Shown one piece after another: positions 61,035 to 64,000 of a DNA stretch of 64,000 bases. The stretch's first letter is position 1. Every line of letters begins with the position of its first letter. Source of the stretch: Dipylidium caninum (taxonomy: Eukaryota > Platyhelminthes > Cestoda > Cyclophyllidea > Dipylidiidae). Under the pieces are notes generated by a model. The model did not search any database and was not told where the DNA came from. It saw nothing but the letters and a program-made list of their open reading frames with translations. The DNA lies in assembly GCA_017562135.1 (NCBI GenBank), contig QEYB01000895.1, positions 868,001-932,000 on the forward strand. Direction: 5' to 3'. A program made the position numbers and the translations under genes.

Positions 61035-62330
61035 TTGAGAGCAACTACGAAAGTAGAGTGTTAATGAACCGCGGAGACGTGTTGAAAGTCGATTGTAGAC
61101 TTCACGGTTAAGAAAACAGCCTTCCTAACACTGACTATAACAACAAGATAACACACGATCTTGCGGCGGCATTACGAATGCACGAAATTCGATAGGCGCT
61201 GGGGGTGAAAGCCTTCCACAATCCGCTATTTGGAGCAGAGGACTAATTGGCTTTAAGTTGCCTTCGGTGGGCCCCTCAAGTCCTGCTATCCGCAATGACT
61301 AGACCCTCACACTTACCAACACAATAGTGCTGTCGGAGAAGCAGGAAGCAACCTCCGACTCTATCACCGTCCACCAGTGATGTGAACGCTACTGTAATTA
61401 AGTAATTACGGGTCCTAACCTCTGCTCTAAGGGCGCATGTATTTGCAGGGGCCATATTTTCACTAACCTTTTCCATGTAAATTGCTTTGAGTTACAATTT
61501 GTATGATGAGCAATTTAGGAGACAAGTAAACTTGCAAAATTAAGCAGTCTGCATCACTACAACCTAGTTGATGTGCTTCCTACTTTCTTCGTGCAGCTAT
61601 TATATCGCGGGCTTTTATGGTTATGTACAAGAAGTTGCATGTTTGAATAGGAACAATCACTCTTAAAATTACCAGCAGGGACTATAAATGCGATATATCC
61701 ATTACCTGGGAATTCTGTATATCTCTTCCGGCGGTCTGACTAACGAGGGCGAAATCCTAAGGCGACTAGCTACCACGGAGATCTACTGCTTACTGTTAGC
61801 GTTACTGGACTATGTCGAGAGCAGAAGAAAGGGCTAGATAACCTCATAAATCCCCTTGATTGACTTCGATGTATTAGATCTTAAAGCTTAGCAAAGAGTA
61901 ACTTTGCAGGCCACTCATGAATAAAATTTTACTTGATAGGAATCCGGGGTTACTGCGTAAAACAATAAATAACAGTTTATTCAAAGGTGCTTACAATTTC
62001 CATTTCCGCGTTTCGCAATTACAAGGCTTCGACTGGTGGAATAGCTTATTGGTTTCCTCAAAATATTCTCGCCCTCCTATTGGCTAACGCGAAATCTTCC
62101 GAGTGTACGCGCATTGGTTCGCAACGCGTATAGCACAAACGTGAGCACTTGCGCGCCCACAGTTTAACTCACGCTTTCACGCTATCACACGCACTTCCGT
62201 GAATCTGTTGTTGTCGCACTGGCCTCCCGCTCGCTCTTCACTCGCCCTTTCTAGCCATCCCCCCTCCTACTCCTCCTCTTGCTCCTTCTCTGCCGTCCTC
62301 CTCATCGCCGTCTCAGCCTCCGCCTTCTCC
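61035..62330. other. Gene-free stretch upstream of the T-box gene
   Basis: No coding exon seen. AT-rich patches alternate with GC-rich ones. The last part probably belongs to the promoter region of the T-box gene. Confidence 0.35.
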
Positions 62331-62337
62331 CCCTCAC

Positions 62338-62476
62338 TGTGCGCGTATATGCGCGTGTAAGCGCGTTATGCGCAAGAGACTACAGGCGTACACAGACATA
62401 CGAGCGCACACAGACACGTAAGAGAGACACGCGCCTCCTCTCTCATTTGCACAACTGAGAGCAGAGCGTGCGCGCG
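62338..62476 (+). promoter_or_regulatory. GC/CA-alternating upstream region of the T-box gene
   Basis: The 140 bases before the start codon are crowded with alternating purine-pyrimidine steps (GCGCGTATATGCGCGTG, ACACAGACACG, GTGCGCGCGCG). Such sequence can adopt Z-DNA and is CpG-rich relative to the flanks. TTTATAT directly precedes the ATG at 62485, so it cannot act as a TATA box for a transcript starting upstream of that ATG. The transcription start is not visible. Confidence 0.35.
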
Positions 62477-62484
62477 CGCTTTAT

Positions 62485-63197
62485 ATGCCGTCTCTTCTCA
62501 CTCCAATGTCCGCTGCTGCAATCACTGTTAATCAGCACCACCAGTCCTCAGCTGCTATGCTGCCCCAGTGGCACACCCACCTCGAGGAATCTACTACATC
62601 GCCCATCCAGCAATCAAGCGTCACAACTACGTCCTCTGTTAAACTCGAGACTTCCTCCCTCTCCTCATCAACACACAGCAGTGGAACCATCTCTCCACAC
62701 AATAACATTCCCAACGGCAGACTGGGCCTCACGACTCCGTCGACAGATGCGTTGAGCATTTTGCGAGGCCTCAAGGACAGACCTAAGCCTGTCGATCAAA
62801 TACATTACGCTACGGCGTTGGCTGTCGCATTGGCAGCTATGGCTTCTAGTGGGCTGCCGAAACCTCCACCACCGTCCGCTCTCCTCAATGGCATTCATTC
62901 ACCTAGCGACTTCGCAAGCAGCCCCTCTCGCGATTGCCAAGGACCAGTGTTCCTAGGACCTCTCGCCTCCGCCTCCGGCTTAAATGTGTCCCCGCTTCAT
63001 CCACCCCCTCCACCTCCTCCACCTCCCCCGTCTTACTTCCGCATAAACACGGAATTGAATGCCTTCATGAAGAGGGTGCAGGAGGAAGAAGCAGAAATAA
63101 AAAAACACGATTGTCCAAGAGCAGAACTCGCGGAGCCCGAGTTATGGAGAGCCTTTCATAAAATGACCACCGAGATGGTAATAACAAAGTCAGGCAG
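62485..63197 (+). CDS. T-box transcription factor, exon 1 (TBX2/3-like), continues off window
   Basis: The ATG at 62485 opens a 237-codon exon that ends at a good donor (AG|GTGAGC). The last 24 residues are the start of a T-box DNA-binding domain: ELWRAFHKMTTEMVITKSGR, the conserved LW..FH...TEMVITK.GR pattern. In this family the next exon begins with the codons for RMFP, and the split arginine codon (AG|G) agrees. The preceding 213 residues are Ser/Thr-, Ala- and Pro-rich, with an SILRGLKDRPKP segment, an Ala-rich helix and a run of ten prolines just before the domain. An unstructured N-terminus of this size is usual in TBX2/TBX3 proteins, which act mostly as nuclear repressors in patterning. 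I place it in the TBX2/3 group by the motif spacing, but other subfamilies are possible because most of the domain lies outside the window. Confidence 0.85.
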
Positions 63198-64000
63198 GTG
63201 AGCTCCCGTCATTTATGTAATTGGAAGCTCTTTTGTGTACCGATTCGGGCACATTTTGGTTTATTCTTCGCGAATGATATTTTACCTTTGTGCTGTCACT
63301 GATTCCATGAAGTTGGTGGCGTAATTCCATTTGTTAAGAAGGCAGCCCTAGGGGCAGTCTTAACGTAAACTAGTAAATGAAATGCACCTTAATTTGGTAA
63401 AGGGTGGGATAAGGACCAAGTTTACTGACTTTCCCCAGCCTGCGCCTGCGCCCTAGTGCAACAGTTCCGGTGAGTTATCTACCCTTTAAAAAACTCGCAT
63501 TTTCTTTGTGAAATCGCATCGTTCGTGAAATCCTTGGGGCCTAACCTACAGGAGAGGGGTTCAACACGGCCGCAAGCCGCTCCAGACAAAGACTGTCGGT
63601 CGGTTGTGTCGCACAGTGTCCGCATCTTGGCGAAACAGCAAACATGACGAGTTAACCCCACCTGTTACTAACATGGTTGTAGAGTCACCTGAATCAGCGG
63701 AATTTGCCAAATGTTTATTTAATTAAAGTTCCCGGACATATCCACTTATACATTCATGCTCGGTACAAGTGACGATGAGGTCAGCTTGCGGAGGTCAGGA
63801 AGTTTGATAACGGGAATTCCACCCCCAGGAGCATACTTAGCCACTTGCGTACATGAACGGAAACTGTAAAGGTTCCATTTAGCCAGTTTACCTTGCTCTG
63901 ATTTTTCGTAACTGCGTCTGAACCATTCACCCACATGCATTACCCCGCCGCCTCCAGGAGTTGTGGCAACTTCCGCAAGAAAAGGTTTTATTACGTAAAA
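63198..64000 (+). other. Intron 1 of the T-box gene (partial)
   Basis: After the donor at 63198 I find no T-box exon before the window ends. A 31-base segment between a CCCCAG and a CG|GTGAGT (about 63441-63472) looks like a micro-exon but would break the reading frame. Confidence 0.55.

Noticed and set aside
63441..63472. Micro-exon between CCCCAG and CG|GTGAGT in the first T-box intron
   Set aside because: It is 31 bases, so inclusion would shift the T-box frame, and it does not encode the RMFP continuation of the domain.

Overview
This window is nuclear DNA of an animal. Coding sequence is broken into exons of about 35 to 550 bases with GT-AG introns from 38 bases to several kilobases. 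The recognisable proteins are metazoan: an XPR1-type phosphate exporter, a Discs-large MAGUK, an arginase and a T-box factor. Gene spacing, very short next to very long introns, low-complexity insertions in conserved proteins and the repeat style suggest a parasitic flatworm, perhaps a tapeworm. That is an inference; nothing in the sequence proves the phylum.

Layout: (1) 2-597 (+) holds the last two exons of an unidentified helical protein. (2) 707-3591 (+) is an eight-exon coiled-coil (DUF4200, CCDC42/CFAP73-like) gene. (3) 5625-20050 (-) is a complete 15-exon XPR1 homologue, with an SPX domain, membrane part, EXS domain and a very long C-terminal tail. All exon phases agree and the model gives 1171 residues. 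(4) About 23985-40213 (+) is a Discs-large homologue with L27, three PDZ, SH3 and guanylate-kinase-like domains; a 16-exon model gives about 1273 residues. (5) 42205-43949 (-) is a six-exon arginase gene. It keeps all metal-binding motifs but carries at least five single-base insertions that break the frame. (6) 46970-48772 is a large, nearly perfect inverted repeat (two arms of about 0.8 kb, spacer of about 0.19 kb). (7) 48.8-61 kb holds no gene I can name, only a few exon-like segments. (8) 62485-63197 (+) is exon 1 of a TBX2/3-type T-box gene that runs off the right edge.

The genes do not form one pathway. XPR1 and dlg are divergent, about 3.9 kb apart; dlg and arginase converge, about 2 kb apart. 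The items that most deserve a second look are the palindrome, the multiply frameshifted yet motif-perfect arginase, the GC-AG 38-base intron in the SPX domain, and the roughly 480-residue tail on XPR1. I found no clear new multi-gene system.
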